Shown one piece after another: positions 8,790-16,761 of a DNA stretch of 64,000 nucleotides. Within the stretch, counting starts at the first letter, position 1. Each line of letters opens with the position of its first letter. The stretch lies in contig NZ_VFIO01000010.1 of assembly GCF_007858365.1 (NCBI RefSeq), positions 62,001-126,000 on the forward strand. The letters run 5' to 3'. The notes below the pieces were generated by a model. That model did no database searches. It was not told the origin of the DNA and worked only from the letters and a program-made list of their open reading frames with translations. Position numbers and translations under genes: made by a program. Source of the DNA: Pseudomonas saxonica. Its GTDB lineage: Bacteria > Pseudomonadota > Gammaproteobacteria > Pseudomonadales > Pseudomonadaceae.

Positions 8790-8984
8790 TTAGGATGGAT
8801 CTACCTTGTCAGTGGCAGTCAAGCCAGCCTGGATGCGTTGATAAATCTCTTCACGGTGGACAGCCACATCTTTCGGCGCATTGATGCCGATTCTGACTTG
8901 TTGCCCGCTGACACCTAAAATAGTGATCGTAATATCGTCACCGATGTTTATGCTTTCACCAACTTTACGGGTGAGTATCAGCAT
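8790..8984 (-). CDS. csrA: Carbon storage regulator CsrA, RsmE-type
   Basis: 64-residue homodimeric RNA-binding protein that represses translation by binding GGA motifs in mRNA leaders and is titrated by GacA-dependent small RNAs. The sequence begins MLILTRKVGESINIGDDITI and contains the conserved VAVHREEIYQRI. To my memory it is nearly identical to RsmE of P. fluorescens rather than to RsmA, so it is the second CsrA paralogue. The ATG at 8984 is preceded by AAGGAG (8991-8996), which itself contains the GGA that CsrA proteins recognise and could give autoregulation. A short palindrome (9014-9026) sits in the leader. Confidence 0.95.
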   Translation of the reverse strand: MLILTRKVGESINIGDDITITILGVSGQQVRIGINAPKDVAVHREEIYQRIQAGLTATDKVDPS

Positions 8985-9234
8985 TTTTTTCTCCTTGATG
9001 GCTTTGTAAGGCACGTCTCTGAGACGGTGCGGCTTCGTTCATGGCTACAGAATACTGCTAAGTGGATATAAATGCGCCGCTCATTACAGACGTCCTCGCC
9101 AAGGGTTAAATTCCCTGAGTGCGGGAATATCTTGGTACAGACCTTTAATAAGGGCGGATTGGATTTGTTCAAGGAGAGCAAATGCACTGTCCCGGTGATA
9201 AAATCGACCCACTCAAACAGCTAGGGGAAATGCA

Positions 9235-9591
9235 GTGCGCAAAGTCATCGTGATGACAGCAATTTTGGCCTTGACGGCTTGCGGTCAGGAGTCTAACGAT
9301 AAAATCCAGCAGGCTAAAGCAGCTTCTGAACCAACGGTAGCACAGGCGCCTGTTGCTCACTGGGCATTGGAGATTACCGAGGGCCAGCGCGCAACCATCA
9401 CCGATACCACGGGCAGGCTCATGGAACATGGTTTCACCCCCTATATTTACGAACATGACGGTGTTAAACATTTCTTGATCGGGCCGTACGCGACCCAGGC
9501 TCAAGCCCTGGAGACGCAAGAGAAGATCAAGCAAAAGCCGAAGCTGGACGGCATTGAAACCGACATTATTGAATTGCCCGCCAGCAACTAA
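9235..9591 (+). CDS. SPOR-domain lipoprotein
   Basis: 118 residues. The N-terminus is a lipoprotein signal with lipobox LTAC (C16). A short linker leads to a SPOR-like domain (about 42-113: HWALEITEGQRATITDTTG, TPYIYEHDGVKHFLIGPYAT, QAQALETQEKI), which in other proteins binds denuded peptidoglycan glycans at the septum. The GTG start has AGGGG 8 nt upstream; the neighbouring ATG at 9230 is out of frame and soon stops. Likely an envelope protein. Its exact role is unknown. Confidence 0.82.
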   Translation: MRKVIVMTAILALTACGQESNDKIQQAKAASEPTVAQAPVAHWALEITEGQRATITDTTGRLMEHGFTPYIYEHDGVKHFLIGPYATQAQALETQEKIKQKPKLDGIETDIIELPASN

Positions 9592-9601
9592 TTAAGCACA
9601 A

Positions 9602-9641
9602 AGCGCCAAACACAGAGTGAGCTTAACCGCGGTCTGGCGCT
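9602..9641 (+). terminator. Possible terminator after the SPOR lipoprotein gene
   Basis: AGCGCCA and TGGCGCT form 7-bp arms around a long (26 nt) loop and are followed by a T-rich tract (9642-9657). The loop length makes this a weak case. Confidence 0.3.
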
Positions 9642-9713
9642 GTTATGTTTTATTTATTCGCGGATCTGTCCGGGTGTTCGCCGACGATGCACGACGTTAA
9701 GGGCATTAAGGGA

Positions 9714-10334
9714 ATGAGCAATCACAAGATCCAGATTCGTCGAAGCAATGTTGAAAAAATCCTTATAGGCGCAGAGAAGGTGTTTGCAGAAAAGGGGTTT
9801 GCGGGGGCTGCAATGGCGGACATTGCCGCTGAAGTTCAACTGCCGCGTTCCAACCTGCATTACTACTTCAGCACCAAGAACGAACTGTACAGCGCTGTGT
9901 TACTAGGCTTGCTTGACGTGTGGAAGCAGGACGCACTGTGCTTTGAAACCTACGATGACCCACGTCTGGTACTCAGCAGTTATATCCGGGCCAAAATGAA
10001 CCATTCGCGCACACGGCCCTATGGTTCGAAGGTATGGGCCAACGAAATCATTCACGGTGCGCCGTCTTTGGGCCTGGCGCTGGATGCCAGCCTGTATGAC
10101 TGGGCCAAGATGAAAGAAGCGAAAATCCGCCAGTGGGTAGCCGATAAACGCATTCTGGCAGTAGAGCCGGCAAGTTTGTTGTACATGATCTGGGCTTCAA
10201 CCCAGCATTACGCCGACTTTGATCATCAAGTGAATATCCTCAATGACCATCAGCCCTTGTCTGATATTCAGTTCGAGCGCGCTGTGCATACAGTGACCAG
10301 CGTGATTTTGCGGGGGATCGGGCTGGAGCCCTGA
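9714..10334 (+). CDS. TetR-family regulator, RutR-like
   Basis: 206 residues. The N-terminal TetR helix-turn-helix is clear (ILIGAEKVFAEKGFAGAAMADIAAEVQLPRSNLHYYFSTKNELY, roughly residues 16-60). The C-terminal part (SRTRPYGSKVWANEIIHGAP; LLYMIWASTQHYADF) resembles RutR, the pyrimidine-sensing regulator. Its place beside preA-preT-hydA makes it the probable regulator of pyrimidine catabolism. The ATG at 9714 gives the normal family length; AAGGG about 10 nt upstream supports it. The frame extends to 9645 but without a ribosome site. Confidence 0.88.
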   Translation: MSNHKIQIRRSNVEKILIGAEKVFAEKGFAGAAMADIAAEVQLPRSNLHYYFSTKNELYSAVLLGLLDVWKQDALCFETYDDPRLVLSSYIRAKMNHSRTRPYGSKVWANEIIHGAPSLGLALDASLYDWAKMKEAKIRQWVADKRILAVEPASLLYMIWASTQHYADFDHQVNILNDHQPLSDIQFERAVHTVTSVILRGIGLEP

Positions 10335-10358
10335 GGGTGGAGAGAGCGCGAATTTTCG

Positions 10359-10480
10359 TCGTTGCTGACGAGGAACGAAGGCTGCGATCGACGGCGAAGA
10401 CGTCGCAAAACCAGAGACACCGATGGGCCCCCACTTTGCGAACGCTTCGCGCTCGATCGCAGCCTTCGTCAGCGACTACA
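10359..10480. repeat. REP-type inverted-repeat element (site A)
   Basis: Two inverted copies of the same REP face each other across a short spacer: the left arm reads GCTGACGAGGAACGAAGGCTGCGATCG, here given in pieces as GCTGACGAGGAACGAAG + GCTGCGATCG, and the right arm is its near-complement ending ACTACA. Inner arms also pair (GCGAAGACGTCGCAAAA against TTTGCGAACGCTTCGC). It fills the gap between the convergent TetR and preA genes and is related to sites at 18035, 32398 and 42042. Confidence 0.85.
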
Positions 10481-10497
10481 GTGCGTTACACCCTCCC

Positions 10498-11772
10498 TCA
10501 GGATGCCACGCGGTAGGGGTTGCGCGGGTCGTGGTTCCAGTCCAGAAACGGCAAACCGTTGTTGTGCGGCACCATCTCGATGCAATCAGCGACGGGGCAG
10601 GTGATCTGGCACAAGTTGCAACCGACGCACTCATCATCGATCACTTCATAGCGATGGGTTCCGTTCGCCAGCTTCACACTGGAAATCGCCTGGTGCGAGG
10701 TGTCTTCGCAGGCAATATGGCAGCGTCCGCAGCCGATACAGGCGTCCTGATCAATCTTGGCGATCACCTGATAATTGATATCAAGATATTTCCAGTCGGT
10801 GGTATTGCCCACGGCCCGACCGGAGAAGTCATCCAGGCTGGTATAGCCTTGGCTGTCCATCCAGCGCGATAAACCGTCTTTCATCTCTTCGACGATGCGA
10901 AATCCGTGAAGCATCGCGGCCGTGCACACCTGTACCGATCCACAGCCCAATGCGATAAATTCTGCCGCATCACGCCAGCTGCCAATGCCGCCAATCCCGC
11001 AAATCGGTAAGCCTTTGGTCAAAGGATCACGGGCGATTTCGGCCACCATGTTCAGTGCGATCGGCTTGACCGCTGAACCGCAATACCCGCCGTGAGTGCT
11101 TTGACTGCCCACCACCGGCAGCGCCACCATGCGCTCAAGGTCAACGCTGGTGATGGAGTTGATGGTGTTGATCAGTGACACCGCATCGGCGCCGCCACGG
11201 TGTGCCGCGCGGGCACTGAGGCGCACATCGGTGATATTGGGTGTCAGCTTGACGATGACGGGCAGCGAGCAGTAGGTTTTGCACCAGCGCGTGACCATCT
11301 CCACGTACTCGGGTACCTGGCCCACGGCTGCGCCCATGCCGCGTTCTGGCATGCCGTGAGGGCAACCGAAGTTCAGTTCGATACCATCGGCGCCCGTGGC
11401 TTCAACCAGCGGCAAAATGTGTTTCCACGCTTGCTCTTCGCACGGCACCATCAGCGACACAATCAGTGCGCGGTCGGGCCAATCCTTTTTGACCTGAGTT
11501 ATCTCGCGCAAGTTGATTTCAAGCGAACGGTCAGTAATCAGCTCAATATTATTGATGCCCATGACTTCGCGGTTAGGCCCGAAGTGTGCCGAATAGCGTG
11601 AGGACACGTTGACTGCGGCCGGGTCTTCACCCAGGGTCTTCCAGACCACGCCGCCCCAGCCCGCCTCGTAAGCGCGCACCACGTTGTAGGCTTTGTCGGT
11701 CGGCGGGGCAGAGGCCAGCCAGAAAGGGTTAGGCGCTTTGATGCCGGCGAAGTTAATCGAAAGATCGGCCAT
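10498..11772 (-). CDS. preA: NAD-dependent dihydropyrimidine dehydrogenase, catalytic subunit PreA
   Basis: 424 residues. Reduces uracil/thymine to the dihydro-form with PreT. The N-terminal FMN barrel of the dihydroorotate-dehydrogenase class (about 1-310) carries FGCPHGM (135-141), KLTPNITD and GIGGIGSW. The C-terminal ferredoxin domain has two complete 4Fe-4S motifs, CIGCGRCHIAC (345-355) and CVGCNLCQITC (382-392). Compared with the fused mammalian enzyme the subunits are split as in E. coli. Its ATG directly follows the preT TAA, with AGGAGG 9 nt before it, so the two are co-translated. Cytoplasmic. Confidence 0.95.
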   Translation of the reverse strand: MADLSINFAGIKAPNPFWLASAPPTDKAYNVVRAYEAGWGGVVWKTLGEDPAAVNVSSRYSAHFGPNREVMGINNIELITDRSLEINLREITQVKKDWPDRALIVSLMVPCEEQAWKHILPLVEATGADGIELNFGCPHGMPERGMGAAVGQVPEYVEMVTRWCKTYCSLPVIVKLTPNITDVRLSARAAHRGGADAVSLINTINSITSVDLERMVALPVVGSQSTHGGYCGSAVKPIALNMVAEIARDPLTKGLPICGIGGIGSWRDAAEFIALGCGSVQVCTAAMLHGFRIVEEMKDGLSRWMDSQGYTSLDDFSGRAVGNTTDWKYLDINYQVIAKIDQDACIGCGRCHIACEDTSHQAISSVKLANGTHRYEVIDDECVGCNLCQITCPVADCIEMVPHNNGLPFLDWNHDPRNPYRVAS

Positions 11773-13140
11773 TTACGCAGCCTCCTGATTGAGCATGAGT
11801 TGGGCATGAATGGCTTCAGCAGCAAGCTTGCCGTGTTGTACAGCCTGTACGGTCAGGTCTTGACCCAGTGATGTGCAGTCGCCACCGGCGTACACCCCGG
11901 CCACGCTGGTGCGCAATTGCTCGTCGACCGCGATGCGATCGCCGATTCGGCGCAGTGAATGCGCCAGCGGATCACTCAGCGCCGTTTCGTCAAACGCCTG
12001 GCCGATGGCCTTGAACACCGCGTCGGCAGCCAGTTCGAAGGTTTCGCCGGTGGTCTCTAACCGTCCGTTTTCAAGGCGGGTGCGGGCAAAGCGCATGCCG
12101 CGTACTTTCCCGTGGTCATCCAGTAACACCTCGTCGGGCTGTGCCCACGTCATCAAGCGCACCTGGTTATCTTTGGCGATGTCTTGTTCATGCCCGGTGG
12201 CGCCCATGTCCGCCAACCCGCGGCGATACACCAGATTCACTTCCCGCGCCCCCAGACGGGCCATTTGTACGGCCATGTCGATGGCTGTGTTACCGGCACC
12301 CAGCACAATGCAGCGCTCGGCCAGTGGTAACTGGGTCAAGTCGTCACTCTGGCGTAATTCGCGGATGTAGTCGGTGGCGGCCAGCAGGCCGGGTGCGTCT
12401 TCGTGGGGCAGGCCCAACTGGCGGCTGGCTGCCAGGCCAAGGCCAAGGAAGACCGAGTCGAAGCGTTGATGCAGCTCGCTCAGGCTCAGGTTGTCACCCA
12501 AGCGCTGACCGTGGCGTACTTCGATACCGCCAACGTCCAGTACAAATTCCACTTCCTGCTGGGCGAAGTCGTCCACCAGTTTGTATTTGGCGATCCCGTA
12601 TTCATTGAGCCCGCCAGCCTTCTCGCGCGCTTCGAAAATCACCACTTCATGACCATGCAGCGCCAGTCGATGGGCGCACGCCAGCCCGGCAGGCCCCGCG
12701 CCAACCACGGCGATACGCTTGCCGGTTGGCTCTGCTCGTTTAAAGGGATGTTCGCTGAACTGGGCATGGTCGACGGCATAACGCTGCAACAACCCGATCA
12801 ATACTGGCGCGCATTCCTGCTCGTTATTGCGCACGCAGGCTTGTTGGCAAAGGACTTCGGTAGGGCACACACGGGCACAACTGCCGCCCAGAATATTGGC
12901 CGAAAGGATTTTATGCGCCGCGCCTTGCACGTTCTCCTGCTGGATATTGCGAATGAACGAAGGAATATCAATGTCGCTGGGGCATGCATTGACGCAAGGC
13001 GCGTCGTAGCAATACAAGCAGCGCGAGCTTTCAAGTACGGCCTGTCGGGCGGTCAACGGCGGAGCCAGATCAGTGAACTGGCTGGCCAATACCGACGCAT
13101 CTTGCTGAGGATGCGGCAAATGATTCAGGGATTTGATCAC
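11773..13140 (-). CDS. preT: NAD-dependent dihydropyrimidine dehydrogenase subunit PreT
   Basis: 455 residues, the electron-input subunit. An N-terminal domain related to the glutamate synthase small subunit has eight cysteines for two 4Fe-4S clusters (C41, C44, C49, C53 and C88, C92, C98, C102). Then come the FAD-binding GAGPAG (147-152) and a second NAD(P)-binding site VLGAGNTAIDMA (about 285). GGDCTSLGQDLTVQAVQHGK near the end closes the FAD fold. The start is a GTG with GAGG 8 nt upstream, 59 nt after hydA. Order hydA-preT-preA on one strand indicates one operon. Confidence 0.95.
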   Translation of the reverse strand: MIKSLNHLPHPQQDASVLASQFTDLAPPLTARQAVLESSRCLYCYDAPCVNACPSDIDIPSFIRNIQQENVQGAAHKILSANILGGSCARVCPTEVLCQQACVRNNEQECAPVLIGLLQRYAVDHAQFSEHPFKRAEPTGKRIAVVGAGPAGLACAHRLALHGHEVVIFEAREKAGGLNEYGIAKYKLVDDFAQQEVEFVLDVGGIEVRHGQRLGDNLSLSELHQRFDSVFLGLGLAASRQLGLPHEDAPGLLAATDYIRELRQSDDLTQLPLAERCIVLGAGNTAIDMAVQMARLGAREVNLVYRRGLADMGATGHEQDIAKDNQVRLMTWAQPDEVLLDDHGKVRGMRFARTRLENGRLETTGETFELAADAVFKAIGQAFDETALSDPLAHSLRRIGDRIAVDEQLRTSVAGVYAGGDCTSLGQDLTVQAVQHGKLAAEAIHAQLMLNQEAA

Positions 13141-13199
13141 AGTGAGTGCCTCACGGTTGTGGGAAGCTTCTGCCTCTGTCGGGCAGTGGGTTGTGCTAC

Positions 13200-14639
13200 T
13201 TAGCGTTTAACCGCCACGGGGATGTGCTGCTCGGCGCGTTTTTTCAGTAGGTCAAACACCGCCGGGTAGGGCGCACGTTCGATATAACGACCCGCGCCAC
13301 GCTCTGCCCGTAAATCGCCATCAGCCCATACCACGCGACCCTGGCTGATGGTGTGGCTCGGAACACCGCGCACGGTTTTGCCTTCAAAAATGTTGAAATC
13401 GACTTTTTGATGGTGGGTTTTCGCTGAAATGGTACGGGTGCCCTCTGGGTCCCACAGCACCAGATCCGCATCGGCGCCAACGCGGATCGAACCTTTGCGC
13501 GGGTACATGTTGAAAATCTTGGCGGTGTTGGTGGACGTCAGTGCGACAAACTCCTGCATGGACAGGCGGCCCGTGTTGACCCCCTCATCCCACAGCACCG
13601 CCATGCGGTCTTCAATGCCCGCTGTGCCGTTGGGGATCAGGCTGAAATTATCGCGACCGGCCGCCTTTTGCTCAGCGCAAAAGCAGCAATGATCGGTGGC
13701 CGTGGTGTGCAGGTTGCCGGACTGAAGGCCATGCCAGAGGGCTTCTTGATGGCCGCGCGGGCGGAAGGGCGGGCTCATCACGTAGCCCGCTGCGGTCTGC
13801 CAGTCGGGGTGCTGATACACGCTTTCGTCCAGCAGCAAATGCCCCGCAAGTACTTCGCCATACACGGGCTGGCCCTGACTGCGGGCGTAAGTGATTTCGT
13901 CGAGCGCTTCACGGGTCGATACGTGCACCAGATACAAGGGCGTGCCGATGGTCTGTGCGATGCGGATCGCCCGGCTGGCGGCTTCGCCTTCCACTTGCGA
14001 TGGGCGCGACAACGGATGCGCTTCAGGGCCGGTCATGCCTTGTGCCAGCAACTTGCGTTGCAAGTGATACACCAGCTCGCCATTTTCAGCATGCACCGTG
14101 GGCACTGCGCCCAGTTCCAGGCAGCGTTCGAAGCTGGCCACCAACGTGTCATCGGCGGCCATGATGGCGTTTTTATAAGCCATAAAATGTTTGAAGCTGT
14201 TGATGCCGTGGTGGCTGACCAGTTCGGCCATTTCTTCGCGGACTTGTTCGCTCCACCAAGTGATTGCCACATGAAAACCGTAGTCCGACGCGGACTTCTC
14301 AGCCCAGCCCCGCCATTGATGGAATGCCTCCAGCAAAGACTGCTGAGGGTTGGGAATCACAAAATCAATAATGGAGGTTGTGCCGCCTGCCAGACCGGCC
14401 GCTGTGCCCGTGAAAAAGTCCTCGCTGGCCACCGTGCCCATAAACGGAAGTTGCATGTGAGTGTGCGGATCAATACCGCCGGGAATCAAATATTGGCCGC
14501 TGCCATCAAGCACTTCACACCCGGCCGGAACATCAAGATTCGTTCCAATGGCGCGGATTAGACCGTCAGCGCAATAAACATCCGCGCAATAACTTTCATC
14601 ATGGGTCACAAGCGTAGCGCCACGGATTAACAGTGACAT
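13200..14639 (-). CDS. hydA: Dihydropyrimidinase / D-hydantoinase
   Basis: 479 residues. Opens the ring of dihydrouracil, dihydrothymine or 5-substituted hydantoins to the N-carbamoyl acid. All binuclear-zinc ligands of the family are present: H59 and H61 (DPHTH), the lysine that becomes carboxylated K150 (NSFKHFMAYK), H183 (VHAE), H239 (VHVS) and D316 (TDHC). GAGGA lies 7 nt before the ATG. First gene of the hydA-preT-preA operon. The amidohydrolase that takes its product is encoded divergently, on the far side of the permease. Confidence 0.95.
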   Translation of the reverse strand: MSLLIRGATLVTHDESYCADVYCADGLIRAIGTNLDVPAGCEVLDGSGQYLIPGGIDPHTHMQLPFMGTVASEDFFTGTAAGLAGGTTSIIDFVIPNPQQSLLEAFHQWRGWAEKSASDYGFHVAITWWSEQVREEMAELVSHHGINSFKHFMAYKNAIMAADDTLVASFERCLELGAVPTVHAENGELVYHLQRKLLAQGMTGPEAHPLSRPSQVEGEAASRAIRIAQTIGTPLYLVHVSTREALDEITYARSQGQPVYGEVLAGHLLLDESVYQHPDWQTAAGYVMSPPFRPRGHQEALWHGLQSGNLHTTATDHCCFCAEQKAAGRDNFSLIPNGTAGIEDRMAVLWDEGVNTGRLSMQEFVALTSTNTAKIFNMYPRKGSIRVGADADLVLWDPEGTRTISAKTHHQKVDFNIFEGKTVRGVPSHTISQGRVVWADGDLRAERGAGRYIERAPYPAVFDLLKKRAEQHIPVAVKR

Positions 14640-15233
14640 ACGGAGTTCCTCGCAGGCAGACCGACTAAATGCCGGTTCTAAGTGTTGTTATTACCAGCAC
14701 GGTGCAGGTGTAATTCCTGTCACTGGTGTCAGGAATGAAATCTAGTGGGTTGTTGGGAAATGATCAAACTTTTTTTTTAATTGTTCATGAATAATATAAG
14801 TCATTGTTTTATAAGTATTTATCCTGTAAATATCCAAAATGGTGCATGCACTCACCATTTTGACGCACTTGACAGGAATCAAATATAAGCGAAGTTTCTT
14901 ATGCGAAATCAGGCGTTTGAGGTGCCCTGAGTGGCACGGGATAAGCACTTGAAATTAATAAGCGTGCACCGACTTGTTTCGTTTTGTTATATGAAATTTT
15001 TACAAGCGGGTAACACCCGGCGCTTAATAAGAATGAGTGCTATTTCGGCAAATGTTTATTAGCTGTTAAACCAGACAGTTGCACCGTTGAGCCGTGGAAT
15101 ATCGCAAGGACCGGGCAAGTCGGCACAGTTCTTGATTGTGGTTGGCACTACCGGATCAACCGTGTCAGCCAAGTGAGCCATATTGCGTTAAAGCGCAGGG
15201 CTTAAAGAACATAAAAAAAGAGAGTGAACGAGC
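14640..15233. promoter_or_regulatory. Divergent control region hydA / NCS1 permease
   Basis: 594 nt without a convincing gene, markedly AT-rich between about 14741 and 15060. It must hold the promoters of both pyrimidine-catabolism units and very likely the binding site of the RutR-like regulator. The clearest element is the palindrome listed separately at 14836-14861. I saw no riboswitch-like fold. Confidence 0.6.
14836..14861. promoter_or_regulatory. 26-bp palindrome, candidate operator
   Basis: Perfect 9-bp arms AAAATGGTG and CACCATTTT separated by 8 nt (CATGCACT), about 200 nt upstream of hydA and 370 nt upstream of the permease. Size and symmetry fit a dimeric regulator of the TetR or GntR type. 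The link to the RutR-like protein at 9714-10334 is inference. Confidence 0.5.
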
Positions 15234-16721
15234 ATGCAATCGAGCAGATCACACGTCACCGAACGGGACGGTTTGTACGAGTTGGACGCTGGCCCTGAAG
15301 TTCTTGAAAGTCCTCGCTATAACCACGACATGGCGCCTACCAAAGTTCATGAGCGCACCTGGAATAAATGGCATATCACGGCGTTATGGGTCGGTATGTC
15401 TATATGTGTGCCCACCTATACATTGGGCGGTGTATTAACGGCTTACTTCGGTCTAAGTGTGGGCGAAGCATTGCTGGCCATCTTGTTGGCCAATATCGTC
15501 GTTTTGATCCCCCTGACACTCAATGCTTTTCCCGGTACTAAATACGGCATTCCCTTTCCCGTTTTACTCCGTTCTTCTTTCGGCATTATCGGCTCCAATG
15601 TTCCCTGCCTGATTCGCGCGCTGGTGGCGTGTGGCTGGTTCGGCATTCAAACGCTATTTGGCGGTTTGGCCATTCACCTGTTTCTGGGGTCGGTATTCGA
15701 AGGCTGGAAAAGTTTGGGCGGGATCGGTGAGGTGATCGGCTTCATGATTTTTTGGGCGCTCAATCTGTGGGTCGTGTTGCGCGGTGCCGAGTCGATCAAA
15801 TGGCTCGAAACCCTGTCCGCACCCTTGCTGGTGCTGGTGGGTATCGGTTTGCTGGTCTGGGCCTTGCCTAACGTGTCGATGACCGAGTTGATGGCTCAAC
15901 CACCCAAGCGCCCTGAAGGAGCCAGTGTGTATGGCTATTTCTTTGCCGGCTTGACCGCCATGGTCGGCTTTTGGGCGACCTTGTCGCTGAATATTCCGGA
16001 TTTCAGCCGTTACGCTAAAAGCCAGAAAGACCAGATTCTGGGGCAGGTCTTGGGCTTGCCACTGACCATGTTCCTGTTTGCGGCGTTGGGTGTGGTGTTG
16101 ACCGCGGCCTCCGAAAAACTGGTGGGCGTGACTGTTTCAGATCCAGTGAGCCTGATCGGCCACATCCAGAGTCCGGGCTGGGTGGCGCTGGCCATGGCCT
16201 TGATCATCATCGCGACCTTATCGACCAACACCGCAGCCAACATCGTTTCACCCACCAACGACTTCCAGAACATTGCGCCCAAGCTGATTAACCGCACCAA
16301 AGCCGTGATATTGACCGGTCTGGTCGGGCTGGCCCTGATGGCCCATGAGTTACTGAAAAAGCTGGGCCTGCTGGTCTCGGATGTCAGCCTCGAAACCGTG
16401 TATTCCAACTGGTTGCTGGGCTACTCCAGCCTGCTGGGGCCCATCGCCGGGATCATGGTCGTTGACTACTTTATCGTCCGTCAGCAACGGCTTGACCTTG
16501 CCGGGCTGTATGTCGATGGCGTTTACCCAGCCTGGAACTGGAACGGTTTCATTGCCTTCGGCGTGCCCGTTGCCCTGACGTTGATGTCGCTGGGTAGCAG
16601 TTCATTCAGCTGGTTCTACGATTTCGGCTGGTTTACCGGGTCACTGCTCGGCGCTGCCATTTATTACGCCTTGTTCCGCCTGAGCAGCCCACAGACGGCG
16701 GCCGTCAAAAACGCTATTTGA
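15234..16721 (+). CDS. NCS1-family nucleobase/hydantoin:cation symporter
   Basis: 495 residues with about twelve transmembrane helices. The N-terminal NCS1 signature region (YNHDMAPTKVHERTWNKWHITALWVGMSI), LRSSFGIIGSNVPCLIRALVACGWFGIQT and GFWATLSLNIPDFSRYAKSQKDQILGQ are characteristic of the Mhp1/allantoin/uracil permease group. It should import uracil, thymine, hydantoin or allantoin for the enzymes encoded around it. The ribosome site before the ATG is weak (AGAGAG). The amidohydrolase gene follows after 40 nt in the same unit. Confidence 0.92.
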   Translation: MQSSRSHVTERDGLYELDAGPEVLESPRYNHDMAPTKVHERTWNKWHITALWVGMSICVPTYTLGGVLTAYFGLSVGEALLAILLANIVVLIPLTLNAFPGTKYGIPFPVLLRSSFGIIGSNVPCLIRALVACGWFGIQTLFGGLAIHLFLGSVFEGWKSLGGIGEVIGFMIFWALNLWVVLRGAESIKWLETLSAPLLVLVGIGLLVWALPNVSMTELMAQPPKRPEGASVYGYFFAGLTAMVGFWATLSLNIPDFSRYAKSQKDQILGQVLGLPLTMFLFAALGVVLTAASEKLVGVTVSDPVSLIGHIQSPGWVALAMALIIIATLSTNTAANIVSPTNDFQNIAPKLINRTKAVILTGLVGLALMAHELLKKLGLLVSDVSLETVYSNWLLGYSSLLGPIAGIMVVDYFIVRQQRLDLAGLYVDGVYPAWNWNGFIAFGVPVALTLMSLGSSSFSWFYDFGWFTGSLLGAAIYYALFRLSSPQTAAVKNAI

Positions 16722-16761
16722 AGCATGAAACATTCAATAAAAACTGCCTGAGGAAACCACC

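Noticed and set aside
10359..10480. REP element considered as a small insertion sequence (MITE with transposase ends)
   Set aside because: No target-site duplication could be seen and the core matches REP/REPIN repeats at three other sites.
14869..14889. TTGACA and TATAAG as a sigma-70 promoter for the permease
   Set aside because: The spacing between the two hexamers is about 9 nt, far too short.
14742..14948. 68-residue open frame on the minus strand in the hydA/permease gap
   Set aside because: No ribosome site, odd composition, overlaps the palindrome and AT-rich promoter area; better explained as control DNA.
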